Source of the DNA: Rubrobacter sp.
Lineage (GTDB): Bacteria > Actinomycetota > Rubrobacteria > Rubrobacterales > Rubrobacteraceae
Direction: 5' to 3'
NCBI GenBank assembly: GCA_016781775.1
Contig: JADDPR010000266.1
Coordinates: forward strand, 1 to 64,000
DNA length: 64,000 nt
The notes under the pieces are model-generated. The model was not told the DNA's origin, did not search any database, and saw only the letters and a list, made by a program, of their open reading frames with translations. A program made the translations under genes and the position numbers. Each line of letters starts with the position of its first letter. Position 1 is the stretch's first letter. Positions 9,120-17,321 of the stretch are shown one piece after another.

Positions 9120-9629
9120 TTACGCCGCCTCCGTCTTGAGCCACTCGACGATCTCGTCGGCGACGCGGCGCGGAGGGCGTCCGCCGGGCTCGAGGTGCAG
9201 GGAGGCGACCTCGAGGTAGTAAGGGAGCCGCTCGGCGTAGCGGCGGGAGAAGTCCTCGAAGCTCGCGCCCCTCAAGGGCCGGCCCGAGCCGCGGGTCCTG
9301 CGGTACAGGACGTCGGCGTCCTCCCACAAAAAGACCGTCGGGACTTGCCGCAGGAGGGCGCGGTTGCGCGGGTCGATCACGACGCCGCCGCCGCACGAGA
9401 CGACCCTCTCCCGGGGGCCGTCCAGGGCCTCGATGAGTTCCCGTCGCTCCAGCTCGCGGAAGCGGGGTTCGCCGGAGGAGGCGAAGATCTCGGGGATGGA
9501 GAGCCCCGCCCTCTCGGCGATGGCCGCGTCGAGGTCTAGAAGCTGCCAACCGAGTTGCCCCGCGAGGGCGCGCCCGACCGTGGTCTTACCGCTGCCCATG
9601 TAGCCTACCAAGGCGAGCGGTCCCCGCAT
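9120..9629 (-). CDS. aroK: shikimate kinase
   Basis: A 169-residue P-loop kinase that phosphorylates shikimate. The Walker A motif GYMGSGKT is at 9-16, the substrate Asp in LLDLDAAI, the FRELERRELI segment, the CGGGVV loop that binds shikimate, and the lid arginines in RTRGSGRPL. It lies four bases after aroC and is followed by aroB, a coupled aroC-aroK-aroB-aroQ block. Confidence 0.96.
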   Translation of the reverse strand: MRGPLALVGYMGSGKTTVGRALAGQLGWQLLDLDAAIAERAGLSIPEIFASSGEPRFRELERRELIEALDGPRERVVSCGGGVVIDPRNRALLRQVPTVFLWEDADVLYRRTRGSGRPLRGASFEDFSRRYAERLPYYLEVASLHLEPGGRPPRRVADEIVEWLKTEAA

Positions 9630-9633
9630 CGGG

Positions 9634-10815
9634 CTATTCGCCGTTCCCGGCGCTCTTGGCGCGTACCTCGTCGCGCAGGCGACCGGTGTAGGACTCGTAG
9701 GCGGCGCGCAGGTCGGTCATGTTGTCCCCGCCGAACTTCTCCAGCAGGGCGTCGGCCAGCACGATCGCGACCATCGACTCCCCGACCACGGCGGCGGCCA
9801 TCACGGCGCACGAATCGGCCCTCTCTTTAAAGGCTCGGGCGGGCTCGTAGGTCGAGAGGTCGACCGTCCGAAGCGCCTTGGCGATCGTCGAGATCGGCTT
9901 CATGGCGGCAGAGACGACGACGGGCTCGCCGTTCGTCATGCCGCCCTCGAAGCCGCCGGCGCGGTTGGAGGAGCGGACCAGCTCGCCGTTCTCCAGCAGG
10001 ATCTCGTCCTGCACCTCGCTGCTTCTGCGGCTCGCCACCCCGAAGCCCATCCCCACCTCCACGCCCTTCATCGCGTTGATGGACATGATCGCGTGCGCGA
10101 GCCTGGCGTCGAGCTTGTCGCGCCAGTCCACGTAGGAGCCGAGCCCCGGCGGCAGGCCTTCGGCGACGACGACGAACTCCCCGCCCAGGGCGTCGCGGGC
10201 GTAGCGGGCCGCGTCGATCTCGGCCTTCATCTTCTCGGTAACCTCGGGGTCCGGGCAGCGCACCTCCGACTCGTCGGCCTTCTCGGCCTGAAGGGCCGCC
10301 GCCTCCTTGTCCATCGCGACCTCGCCGATCCGGTAGACCGCGCTGTTGATTCTGACGCCGAACTCGGCGAGGAGCTTGCGCGCGATGCCGCCGGCGGCGA
10401 CGCGGGCGGTCGTCTCCCGGGCGCTGGAGCGCTCCAGGACGTTCCTCAGGTCGTCGAAATGGTACTTCTGCATCCCCGGGAGGTCGGCGTGGCCGGGCCT
10501 GGGGAGCGTGATCTTCTTGGGCTCCTTCTCGGGCGGCTCTGGGCTCATCCGGTCCACCCAGTTGGAGTAGTCCTTGTTCCTCACGAGCATGGCGATCGGG
10601 GAGCCTAAAGTGTACCCGTGACGCACCCCGCCGAGAAACTCGACCTCGTCCTTCTCTATCTTCTGCCGGCCCCCGCGGCCGTAACCCTTCTGCCTACGCG
10701 CGAGGTCCCGGTTGACGTCTGCCGCCACGAGGCCCAAACCAGCCGGGACCCCATGCACCAACGCGACCTCGCCAGGTCCATGCGACTCCCCTGCCGTGGA
10801 AAAATCGAACCTCAT
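9634..10815 (-). CDS. aroC: chorismate synthase
   Basis: A 393-residue FMN-dependent enzyme, last step to chorismate. Conserved elements: TAGESHGPG at the N-terminus, RRQKGYGRGGRQKIEKD, HADLPGMQKY, RSSARETTARVAAG and, near the C-terminus, VVGESMVAIVLAD. The ATG at 10815 follows a purine-rich GGAAGG about ten bases upstream. It is the first gene of the aro block and may have its own promoter in the 159-base gap behind the pilus genes. Confidence 0.97.
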   Translation of the reverse strand: MRFDFSTAGESHGPGEVALVHGVPAGLGLVAADVNRDLARRQKGYGRGGRQKIEKDEVEFLGGVRHGYTLGSPIAMLVRNKDYSNWVDRMSPEPPEKEPKKITLPRPGHADLPGMQKYHFDDLRNVLERSSARETTARVAAGGIARKLLAEFGVRINSAVYRIGEVAMDKEAAALQAEKADESEVRCPDPEVTEKMKAEIDAARYARDALGGEFVVVAEGLPPGLGSYVDWRDKLDARLAHAIMSINAMKGVEVGMGFGVASRRSSEVQDEILLENGELVRSSNRAGGFEGGMTNGEPVVVSAAMKPISTIAKALRTVDLSTYEPARAFKERADSCAVMAAAVVGESMVAIVLADALLEKFGGDNMTDLRAAYESYTGRLRDEVRAKSAGNGE

Positions 10816-10974
10816 CTACCCCGCACCTTCCCTCTCTGAAAGAAGCTCTCGAACAAGGCGGCCGGCATGTTCCCTGGCCGCCCGGCTAATATAAACTAGC
10901 AGCCCCCGCCCGAACACCCCCACGCGCGCGACGACGCCGCAGCCCACATGGCCATCCCCCGAACGGGGAGCCCC
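10816..10974 (-). promoter_or_regulatory. aroC upstream region: putative promoter and 5' hairpin
   Basis: A -10-like TATATT (10888-10893) stands out in otherwise GC-rich sequence. No good -35 is visible. Just downstream is a perfect 7-bp inverted repeat, GGCGGCC/GGCCGCC (10857-10863 and 10876-10882), with a 12-base loop. It could be a leader hairpin or the terminator of the pilus operon, though no T-run follows. Assignment is tentative. Confidence 0.3.
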
Positions 10975-11721
10975 TTACCGGCCCAGTCCACCGCCGCTAT
11001 CGAAGAGGTTCCCGTTGCCGTCCCCGTCGCCGTACTGGCCGGAGCCACCGCCACCGGAGCCGCCGTTCCCGGAGCCACCACCGTTACCGCGATTCCCACC
11101 GGAGCCGCTGCCCGAGCCGTTACCGGAGCCGCTGCCGTCGTCAAAGTCGGAATCGCCGGGCGAGGTTTGATCCAGGGAGTCGTCCCCGCCGTCCGCGTAC
11201 TGATCGCCGCCGGATCCAGCATCGGAGCCCGACCCGGCATCGCCCGAGCCATCCTCGGTCTCCGATCCGCCACCGTCGGAGCCATCCGAGCCCGTCCCGC
11301 TCCCCGCATCGTCGTCGCCGGCATCCGCGTCCGTGTCGCCCCCTGCGGCGTCGCCCCCGCCCGCGTCCGCCGGGGGGAAGAGCTCCCGGAACGGGTCCTT
11401 GCTCTCGTAGATGTCTATGGACTCGTTGTCGCGGTTCTCCACGCTGGGCGCGGGGGTCTCGGAGGGGCCGCCTTCCTCCTCCGGTGCCTGGGCGACGGAC
11501 GGCTGCGCGGCCTGGCGGGCGACGCGCTCCTCCTCGCCCGGATCTCCGATGATGATGCCCGCGAGGAGCCAGGCGAAGATGATGAGCGCCAGCGCCGCGA
11601 GGACCGGCGCCAGCACCTTGTTGTCGCGAAGCAGCCCGTCGCGGAGCCCGCCGAGCGCCTCGACGATGCGGGTGCCAAGGCCGCGGCGCTCCGGCTCCAT
11701 AAGCTGGAGTCGGCGTACCAT
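10975..11721 (-). CDS. unrecognised membrane protein with Gly/Ser/Asp-rich tail, last gene of pil cluster
   Basis: A 248-residue protein I do not recognise. It has a basic cytoplasmic N-terminus, one hydrophobic segment (about 38-59, LAPVLAALALIIFAWLLAG), an acidic stretch (about 62-110), then about 130 residues of low-complexity Gly, Ser, Asp and Asn. It starts two bases after pilO ends. In Gram-negative pil operons this place holds PilP, the lipoprotein that links PilNO to the secretin. A monoderm has no secretin, so a structural role in the pilus membrane platform or passage through the wall is possible but only inferred from position. An alternative ATG lies seven codons downstream. Confidence 0.65.
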   Translation of the reverse strand: MVRRLQLMEPERRGLGTRIVEALGGLRDGLLRDNKVLAPVLAALALIIFAWLLAGIIIGDPGEEERVARQAAQPSVAQAPEEEGGPSETPAPSVENRDNESIDIYESKDPFRELFPPADAGGGDAAGGDTDADAGDDDAGSGTGSDGSDGGGSETEDGSGDAGSGSDAGSGGDQYADGGDDSLDQTSPGDSDFDDGSGSGNGSGSGSGGNRGNGGGSGNGGSGGGGSGQYGDGDGNGNLFDSGGGLGR

Positions 11722-11723
11722 CC

Positions 11724-12428
11724 CTACGTCCCCCCGGCGGCGGTGGTGCCCTGCGCCGCCGTCGTGCCGCCGGTCGGTCCTCCGGGGGCCGCGGGTGCCG
11801 CGGGGCTCGTCGAGCCGCTCGCGGGCTGGACGTACGTCTCGGCCTGGATCTCGACCGTCAGAACCTCCTCCGTCCCCGCCACCGTGGTGCTGCCCCCCTC
11901 CTCCTGGAGTTCTTCCCAGGTAGTCTCGTTGACCGTCACCAGACGGCTCAGGTTCTTGAGCCGGAAAAAGAAGTCCTGCATCTCCAGGTACGTCCCTTCA
12001 AAGGACATTGTAAGCGGTATGCGCGAAAAGTCACCATCTGCCGGGGCCGGCGCGGTCGCTCCCCCTGCCGTGGCCCCACCTGCCGTGGCCCCCGGGTCTC
12101 CGGGGGTGATAACGAGCTGGGTCGCGCCGGCGTCCTCGGCGATCTGCTCGATCTGGACGAGGAGGGTCGGGATCTCCTCCTGCTCGGGGAGGCGCTTTGA
12201 GTACTCGAGGATGTTCCGCTCGATCTCCGGGGCGTTACGCCGGACGTTCTCCAGCTCGGCAACGCTCTGCTCGAGCTGGGCCCGTTGCTGCTCCCTCTGG
12301 GTCCGCTCGTCGTAGGCGGCGAGGTAGCGCTGGCGCAGCGGGCTGAAGAGCAGGAAGTAGTAGCCGACCGCGAGGAGAAGCAGGAGCAGGATCCCGAGTA
12401 TCAGGATGTTCCGGTCGTTACGGTCCAT
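11724..12428 (-). CDS. pilO: type IV pilus inner-membrane platform protein PilO
   Basis: A 234-residue bitopic membrane protein: TM at about 9-29 (LILGILLLLLLAVGYYFLL), a coiled coil (about 30-95), then a ferredoxin-like periplasmic-side domain. A Thr/Ala/Gly-Pro repeat-like linker (about 110-130) and a Pro/Ala/Thr-rich tail (about 205-234) are added. PilO pairs with PilN to transmit PilM/ATPase motion to the pilus. It overlaps pilN by 11 bases. Identity rests on architecture and synteny (pilM-pilN-pilO). Confidence 0.85.
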   Translation of the reverse strand: MDRNDRNILILGILLLLLLAVGYYFLLFSPLRQRYLAAYDERTQREQQRAQLEQSVAELENVRRNAPEIERNILEYSKRLPEQEEIPTLLVQIEQIAEDAGATQLVITPGDPGATAGGATAGGATAPAPADGDFSRIPLTMSFEGTYLEMQDFFFRLKNLSRLVTVNETTWEELQEEGGSTTVAGTEEVLTVEIQAETYVQPASGSTSPAAPAAPGGPTGGTTAAQGTTAAGGT

Positions 12429-13188
12429 ACTGGTACTCCACCTCCGAGAAGTTGTCGCCGGCCCGGCTCGCCTGCTGGTCCTGGAGCGGCGCCCCCGTAT
12501 CGTCCTCGCCCTCGTCCGGCTGGCCGTCCTCGAGGCGCACCTCGTTGCCGTCGTCCCCGACGCGGGTGACGAGCTCGGCGGAGACCTCGAAGGTGATCGC
12601 CTCGCTCGCGAAGGTCTCCCGGTCGAGCTCGGCGGTGGTGAGCCGGGCGTTCGCGAGGAAGCGCAGGTTGTTCATCCTCACCATGAAGTCCGAGACGTTC
12701 TGGTACTCGGGCTCCGCGATACCGGTGAACGTGATGGTCCCCGGCGGCTCCAGGTTCTGCACGGTCGGCGGCTCGACCGGCGGGGTCTGGATGTTGACCG
12801 GGGTCGCCTGCCCCACGAAGCTGTCCAGCGCCGTGGCATCCGGGATCACGAACGCGAGCTGGCGCAAGAACTCGTCCCACGGGAAGCGCGTGCGGAAGAT
12901 GCCGTCCGCGATGGGCTTCTTCGCGTCCAGCCGCGCCTGCAGGTCCGCGTAGGGCTCTAGCTCCTGAATGCGTGCCTGCTGTCGGGCGATGTCCCCGTCC
13001 ACGGCGGCGATCCGCTCCTCCTCGTTCCCCAGCCGGATAAAGTAGAGGAGGTACAGCCCGATCATCAGCATCACCAGAATCGCCCCGGCGATGAGCAGGG
13101 CACCGATGATGCCGCCCCTCGACGCCGACGGTAAACTCGGCCGGCGGCCTCGCCGCTCGTCGGGCGGCAGAAGGTTTACACGCCTCAC
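12418..13188 (-). CDS. pilN: type IV pilus assembly protein PilN
   Basis: A 256-residue protein that begins MRRVNLLPPDERR, the short motif by which PilN docks into the PilM groove. TM at about 27-50, a coiled coil (52-80), then a ferredoxin-like domain (about 90-210) and an acidic tail. It lies 25 bases after pilM and overlaps pilO, consistent with a PilMNO membrane complex. Confidence 0.92.
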   Translation of the reverse strand: MRRVNLLPPDERRGRRPSLPSASRGGIIGALLIAGAILVMLMIGLYLLYFIRLGNEEERIAAVDGDIARQQARIQELEPYADLQARLDAKKPIADGIFRTRFPWDEFLRQLAFVIPDATALDSFVGQATPVNIQTPPVEPPTVQNLEPPGTITFTGIAEPEYQNVSDFMVRMNNLRFLANARLTTAELDRETFASEAITFEVSAELVTRVGDDGNEVRLEDGQPDEGEDDTGAPLQDQQASRAGDNFSEVEYQYGP

Positions 13189-13213
13189 GGCGTGACCTCA
13201 TGCAACCCTCTGA

Positions 13214-14320
13214 TCACGCCTCCTCCAGGGCGAGCCCCAGGGAGACCGCGAGCACGGGCTCCATCACCCGGAGCTGCTCGTCGGGCACGTTCGACTTGTT
13301 CGCCGCGAGCTTCTGAAGGGGCGTGCCGCGACGCGTCGGGATGCCCAGCAGCTCCCCGAGGTAGGCGTCGAGCCCGTTCACCAGGGCCCCCTCGCCCGAG
13401 ACGAAAACCTGCGCCACCTCCCGAGAGCCGGGCTGCGAGTAGTGGTACTCGATCGAGCGCTGCACGTCCTCCGCGAGCGCCTGGATCGCGTCCTCCAGCC
13501 CCCGCCTCACGTCGTACATCAGCGCCGGGTCGAAATCAGCCTCTGCCTCCGGGTCCGCGCCCTCGTCGTCGACGGTCTGGGACCCGATCCTCACCCTCGG
13601 GTTCATAAGCTGGCGCTCGGCCTCCTCCTCGGGGACGTCGGCAACCTCGGAGACGACCTGGGCCAGGTAGCCCGAGCCACCCGGGATGAAGCGCGTCAGC
13701 GTCGGGGCGCCACCCTGTGCGATGAGAAGGTTCGTTATCTCCGTCGCCACGTCGAGAAGCAGGATCGCCCCCTCGTCGTCGAAGAGGGCGTTCGGCAGCG
13801 TCGAGCGGACGAGGGAGAGCGCCTTCACGTCTATCCCCTGGGGCCGCAAGCCCGCTGCCCGCACCACCGAGGCGAAGCGCCCGACCATCTCCTTCTGCGC
13901 CGCGACGATAAGGATCCGGTCGAGGTCCGAACCCTCCCCAGCCGGCCCGAGCACCACGTAATCGAGGATGGCCTCGTCGATCGGCATCGGGATGTGGTCC
14001 TGGGCCTCGAAGCTTATGGCCCCCTTGAGATCGTTTGGGTTCATCCTCGGAAAATCCAGGAGACGAACGACGACCTTCTGGTTCGCTACCCCAAGGTAGG
14101 CGTTCTTCCCCTTGAACGAGTGCGATCCCCAGAACTCCTTGAGCTCGCTGGCGAGCAGATCGTGGTCGGCGACCTCTCCATCGGCCACGGCCCCCGCGGG
14201 GAGCTTGCGGTAACCGACGTGCTGGAGCGTGTAAGCACCGCCGGATTGGGAGACCTGCACCGCTTTGATCGCCCCGCGGTCTATGTCCAGCCCCACGGCC
14301 TGCGCCCTGAAACGCCCCAT
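13214..14320 (-). CDS. pilM: type IV pilus actin-like ATPase PilM
   Basis: A 368-residue actin-fold protein. The phosphate-1 segment is VGLDIDRGAIKAVQV near the N-terminus, with later strands LLLDVATEITNLLI and the adenosine-site VFVSGEGALVNGL. The length and fold match cytoplasmic PilM, which binds the PilN N-terminus. ATG at 14320, preceded by GGGAGG. An acidic insertion (about 235-255) is present. Confidence 0.94.
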   Translation of the reverse strand: MGRFRAQAVGLDIDRGAIKAVQVSQSGGAYTLQHVGYRKLPAGAVADGEVADHDLLASELKEFWGSHSFKGKNAYLGVANQKVVVRLLDFPRMNPNDLKGAISFEAQDHIPMPIDEAILDYVVLGPAGEGSDLDRILIVAAQKEMVGRFASVVRAAGLRPQGIDVKALSLVRSTLPNALFDDEGAILLLDVATEITNLLIAQGGAPTLTRFIPGGSGYLAQVVSEVADVPEEEAERQLMNPRVRIGSQTVDDEGADPEAEADFDPALMYDVRRGLEDAIQALAEDVQRSIEYHYSQPGSREVAQVFVSGEGALVNGLDAYLGELLGIPTRRGTPLQKLAANKSNVPDEQLRVMEPVLAVSLGLALEEA

Positions 14321-14324
14321 CCCC

Positions 14325-15085
14325 CTACACCTCCCCGCTCACGGCCAGAAAGAGCTCGGTGTAAGAGCCCCAGATCTGCGGCCCGAGAAACGACACCACA
14401 ACCCCCGCGATGGCGAGGAACACCCCGAAAGGCAGCGCGGTCCTACGCTGCATCCTCCCCGTCGCCATAAGGACCCCCGCCGTGATCGCGCCCAACAGCG
14501 CTCCGAGAAAGACGGCCAGGAGGGCATAGAGCCCGAGAAAAGCCCCGAGCATCCCCCCATCTTCACGTCGCCCATCCCCATCCCGCCGGGCCGGGCGATC
14601 GCGAGCGCGAACAAAGCCCCCGCCACGCCGATCGTTGATAGAAGGTAGACCCACCAGCGCGAAGGCTCTAGCGCCACCGACAGGACGAGTCCGACGACCG
14701 TCGCCGGGAACACGATCGCGTTCGGCAGCAGCCTGTACTGGAGGTCCGTCCCCCCGAGCGCAACGAGCACCCCTATAAGGACGATCGCCGACACAAGCTC
14801 CAGCGAGAGCCCGTATCGGTAAGCCGCGATCCCGAACAAAAGCCCCGTAAGCCCCTCGACGAGGGGGTACCGCGGCGAGATGCGCACCCCACAATCACGG
14901 CACCTCCCCCGGAGCAGAAGGTACGAGAGCAGCGGCACGTTGTCGAAGCTCTTTATGGGGGCCTCGCAATTCGGGCATCGCGAGCTCGGCCATACGATGG
15001 ACTGGCGAAGTGGAACCCTGTGGATCACGACGTTCAGGAAGCTCCCGACCGCGAGCCCGAAGAGCACCGCGACGACGACGATCAC
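14325..15085 (-). pseudogene. pilD: prepilin peptidase PilD, interrupted by a one-base frameshift
   Basis: An aspartyl prepilin peptidase/N-methyltransferase. The N-terminal part has GSFLNVVIHR, the zinc motifs CPNC and CRDC, and the first catalytic Asp in GGTDLQYRLLPN. The second catalytic motif GMGMGDVK follows. Directly after it the frame breaks: the run at 14553-14558 has six C (G on the coding strand), and one more base would restore MLGAFLGLYALLAVFLG and the last membrane helices, which read on intact to the stop at 14325. Both active aspartates lie before the break. This is either a real indel, phase variation at a homopolymer, or a sequencing error. The GTG start at 15085 overlaps the upstream stop (GTGA). 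Confidence 0.85.
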
Positions 15086-15741
15086 GCCTCACCCTCCACC
15101 GACCCCAGCGGCGCGACCCGGACGTCCTCCTCGACGACCGCCCTTCGCCCCACGCTCGCGTTCTGCCCGATTACCGCCCGAACCCCAACCCGGGCCGCCG
15201 ACCCGACCACGGACCCGGCCGCGAGCCACGTCCCGGCCCCGACCACCGCATCTCGATCTACCACGGACCTCGGCCCCACGTAACAATGGCTCCCGACCGC
15301 CGCGTCGGGGTGCAAGACGGCGCCCGCCGCCACGACCGTACCATCCCCGACCATCGCCTCGGACGACACGTACGCCATCGGATGAATCGCCGTGAAGAAG
15401 CTCGCCCCCAGCGCCCGCACCGAGTTCGCGATCCTCAACCGCGCCGCGTTGTCGGTCACGGCCACGATGACGTGTACCTCCTCGACGGAAAGCATGCTCT
15501 TCAACATGCTCACGTCCCCGAGCACCGGAAAGCCCCTGACCTGACCCGGAAGCGCAGCGTGAGCGTCGTCGTAGAAGCCGATCACCAGCGACCCAAACCC
15601 CGACGCTATCATCACATCCAGGGCCAGACGCCCATAACCGCCCGCCCCAACAATAGCAACCCTTACAGCGTCGTCGAGGTCAATTTCTTCTACCTGTACT
15701 TGGGGCTGAGGTATGCCAGTTCTTGCTCCGGGCTCGGTTAT
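15082..15741 (-). CDS. NeuD/PglD-like sugar O-acyltransferase (hexapeptide repeat), start unusual
   Basis: A Rossmann-like N-terminal lobe (VRVAIVGAGGYGRLALDV) is joined to a left-handed beta-helix of hexapeptide repeats (about residues 130-215). This is the layout of PglD/NeuD acetyltransferases that acylate amino-sugar nucleotides. The glycine loop is reached only if translation begins upstream of the first ordinary ATG (15615). No ATG, GTG or TTG exists in frame between that loop and the TGA at 15756-15754. An ATA at 15741-15739 sits six bases after GAGAGGAG, an excellent ribosome binding site. The gene heads the pilus cluster, so pilin glycan or surface sugar modification is a plausible role. 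GC is lower than in its neighbours at the 5' end. Confidence 0.7.
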   Translation of the reverse strand: MTEPGARTGIPQPQVQVEEIDLDDAVRVAIVGAGGYGRLALDVMIASGFGSLVIGFYDDAHAALPGQVRGFPVLGDVSMLKSMLSVEEVHVIVAVTDNAARLRIANSVRALGASFFTAIHPMAYVSSEAMVGDGTVVAAGAVLHPDAAVGSHCYVGPRSVVDRDAVVGAGTWLAAGSVVGSAARVGVRAVIGQNASVGRRAVVEEDVRVAPLGSVEGEA

Positions 15742-15783
15742 CTCGCTCTCCTCTCATACATGCTTGGGCGCCCCATGAGCGGC

Positions 15784-15792
15784 ATTCTAGCA
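15784..15792 (-). promoter_or_regulatory. extended -10 promoter of the pglD-like/pil operon
   Basis: TGC-TAGAAT, an extended -10, lies in a 125-base low-GC gap after fmt. Transcription would begin near 15777, giving a leader of about 35 bases up to the GAGAGGAG site. No -35 match is visible at 17 bases, as is common with extended -10 promoters. Confidence 0.4.
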
Positions 15793-15867
15793 TCATGGCA
15801 TACGACTCGCGCCTATCTCTACATGGTGAGTGCACCCGAGAAGCCACCCACTACAGGTAGTGCCCCG

Positions 15868-16788
15868 TCAGGACGAAAACGAGCCCTCCAGCCGCCTCCC
15901 ACGCAGAAAATCGGGGGCCGAAAGCACCTTCGAGCCCGGCGCCTGTAGCTCGAGAACCTCCAATACCCCTTCGCCGCAAGAGACCAGAATACGAGCTTTT
16001 GCAGGTAAAACTACTCCTGAAACCGCTTCACTCGTACTTTCTTCGAAGATCCTGGCGCGGAGTACCTTTATGGGGCCGGACCAATCCGGATGCTCGGTGC
16101 GCGCTCCTATATGTGGTGTAAGAGCGCGGACCTGATCGTGCACTTTCTCGACCGGCTCGCTCCACTTTATGACCCTCTCCTTATCCCCTAGTTTAGGTGC
16201 GTAGGTGGCTCGACCATTGTCCTGTTCGCTGAGGGTTAGCGAGTTTTTAGCGAGATTAGACATACCCTTGACTACAGCGTTAGCGCCAAGCTCTGCGAGC
16301 GCGGCGGTCAGCTCGCCCCCGGTCATCTCCGGGGGAATGGGGGTCCGTAGTTGAAGGGCGAAAGGGCCGGTATCGAGGCCCTCGTCCATGCGCATGAGAG
16401 AGACGCCGGTCTCCTTCTCCCCCGCCATGATGGCCCGCTCGATGGGGGCGGCGCCGCGGTAGCGAGGGAGGAGGGAGGCGTGTACGTTCCATGCGCCCAG
16501 AGGGGCGGCATGGAGGGTGTCGGCGCGAAGTATCTGACCGTAGGCCGCGACCACGAGGGCGTCGTGGTCCGAGATCTCGCCGGCAACCTCGCTTATGCGG
16601 GCGGGTTGCCTCAGGGGGAGGCCCGCCTCGGTGGCGAGCTCCGCGACGGGGCTGCGGGTGACCTTGCGGCCACGCCCGCGGGGGCGGTCGGGCTGGGAGA
16701 TCACCAGCCCGACCTCGTGCTCGGAGTCCAGGAGGCCGCGGAGGATCGTCGCGGCGAAGCCTGGGGTACCGGCGAACGCTAGCTTCAT
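15868..16788 (-). CDS. fmt: methionyl-tRNA formyltransferase
   Basis: A 306-residue enzyme that formylates initiator Met-tRNA. The N-terminal catalytic domain has LLPRYRGAAPIERAI, the formyl-folate site with the invariant Asn in NVHASLLP, and GVSLMRMDEGLDTGP. The C-terminal OB-like tRNA-binding domain starts near 205 (YAPKLGDKERVIKW). It follows def by 21 bases, the classic def-fmt pair. The 3' half of the gene (about 15868-16270) is 52-57% GC in sampled lines, against about 80% in the 5' half. Confidence 0.95.
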   Translation of the reverse strand: MKLAFAGTPGFAATILRGLLDSEHEVGLVISQPDRPRGRGRKVTRSPVAELATEAGLPLRQPARISEVAGEISDHDALVVAAYGQILRADTLHAAPLGAWNVHASLLPRYRGAAPIERAIMAGEKETGVSLMRMDEGLDTGPFALQLRTPIPPEMTGGELTAALAELGANAVVKGMSNLAKNSLTLSEQDNGRATYAPKLGDKERVIKWSEPVEKVHDQVRALTPHIGARTEHPDWSGPIKVLRARIFEESTSEAVSGVVLPAKARILVSCGEGVLEVLELQAPGSKVLSAPDFLRGRRLEGSFSS

Positions 16789-16809
16789 GCGGGCGGTACC
16801 GTGGCGCCG

Positions 16810-17319
16810 CTAGCCGCGGGCGAGCTGGCGCTCGCGCATCTCGCGCAGGGCCTGCTTGCGGGACTCGCGGTCGGTGCGATCCAGGATGAGTACGCCGTCT
16901 AGGTGGTCGATCTCGTGCTGGAAGATGCGCGCGAGGAGGCCCTGCGCTTCCACCCGCAAGGGCTCGCCGGACGGGGTCTGCCCCGTGACGGTGACCGCCG
17001 TCGGCCTCTCGACCTCGACCCTCGTCCCGGGCAGAGAGAGGCAGCCCTCCACTTCCTTCTCGGACTCCTCGGAGCGCTCCTCTATCTTCGGGTTGACGAT
17101 GGCGAACTCCACGCTCTCGCCGCCCTCTTCCTCGTAGGCCGCGACCAAAATGCGCTTGAGGCGCCCTATCTGGTTCGCCGCGAGCCCGACGCCGTCGTTC
17201 TCGCGCATGATCTTCAGCATCTCTTCGGCGAGCTTCTGCAGGGACTCGTCGAACTCCTTGACCGGGGTCGCCCTCGACTTCAGCACGGGGTCGCCGAACG
17301 TCCTGATCTCATGTGCCAT
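16810..17319 (-). CDS. def: peptide deformylase
   Basis: A 169-residue iron/zinc peptidase that removes the N-formyl group from nascent proteins. All three motifs are present: GVGLAANQIG, EGCLSLPG (metal Cys) and QHEIDHLDG (two metal His and the catalytic Glu). The ATG at 17319 lies two bases past the priA stop, and its ribosome site GAGGAGG sits inside the end of priA. Followed by fmt. Confidence 0.96.
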   Translation of the reverse strand: MAHEIRTFGDPVLKSRATPVKEFDESLQKLAEEMLKIMRENDGVGLAANQIGRLKRILVAAYEEEGGESVEFAIVNPKIEERSEESEKEVEGCLSLPGTRVEVERPTAVTVTGQTPSGEPLRVEAQGLLARIFQHEIDHLDGVLILDRTDRESRKQALREMRERQLARG

Positions 17320-17321
17320 GG

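Noticed and set aside
10996..11340. Gly/Ser repeat region considered as a tandem DNA repeat
   Set aside because: Codon-level repeats are irregular and serve a low-complexity protein tail; no fixed DNA unit.
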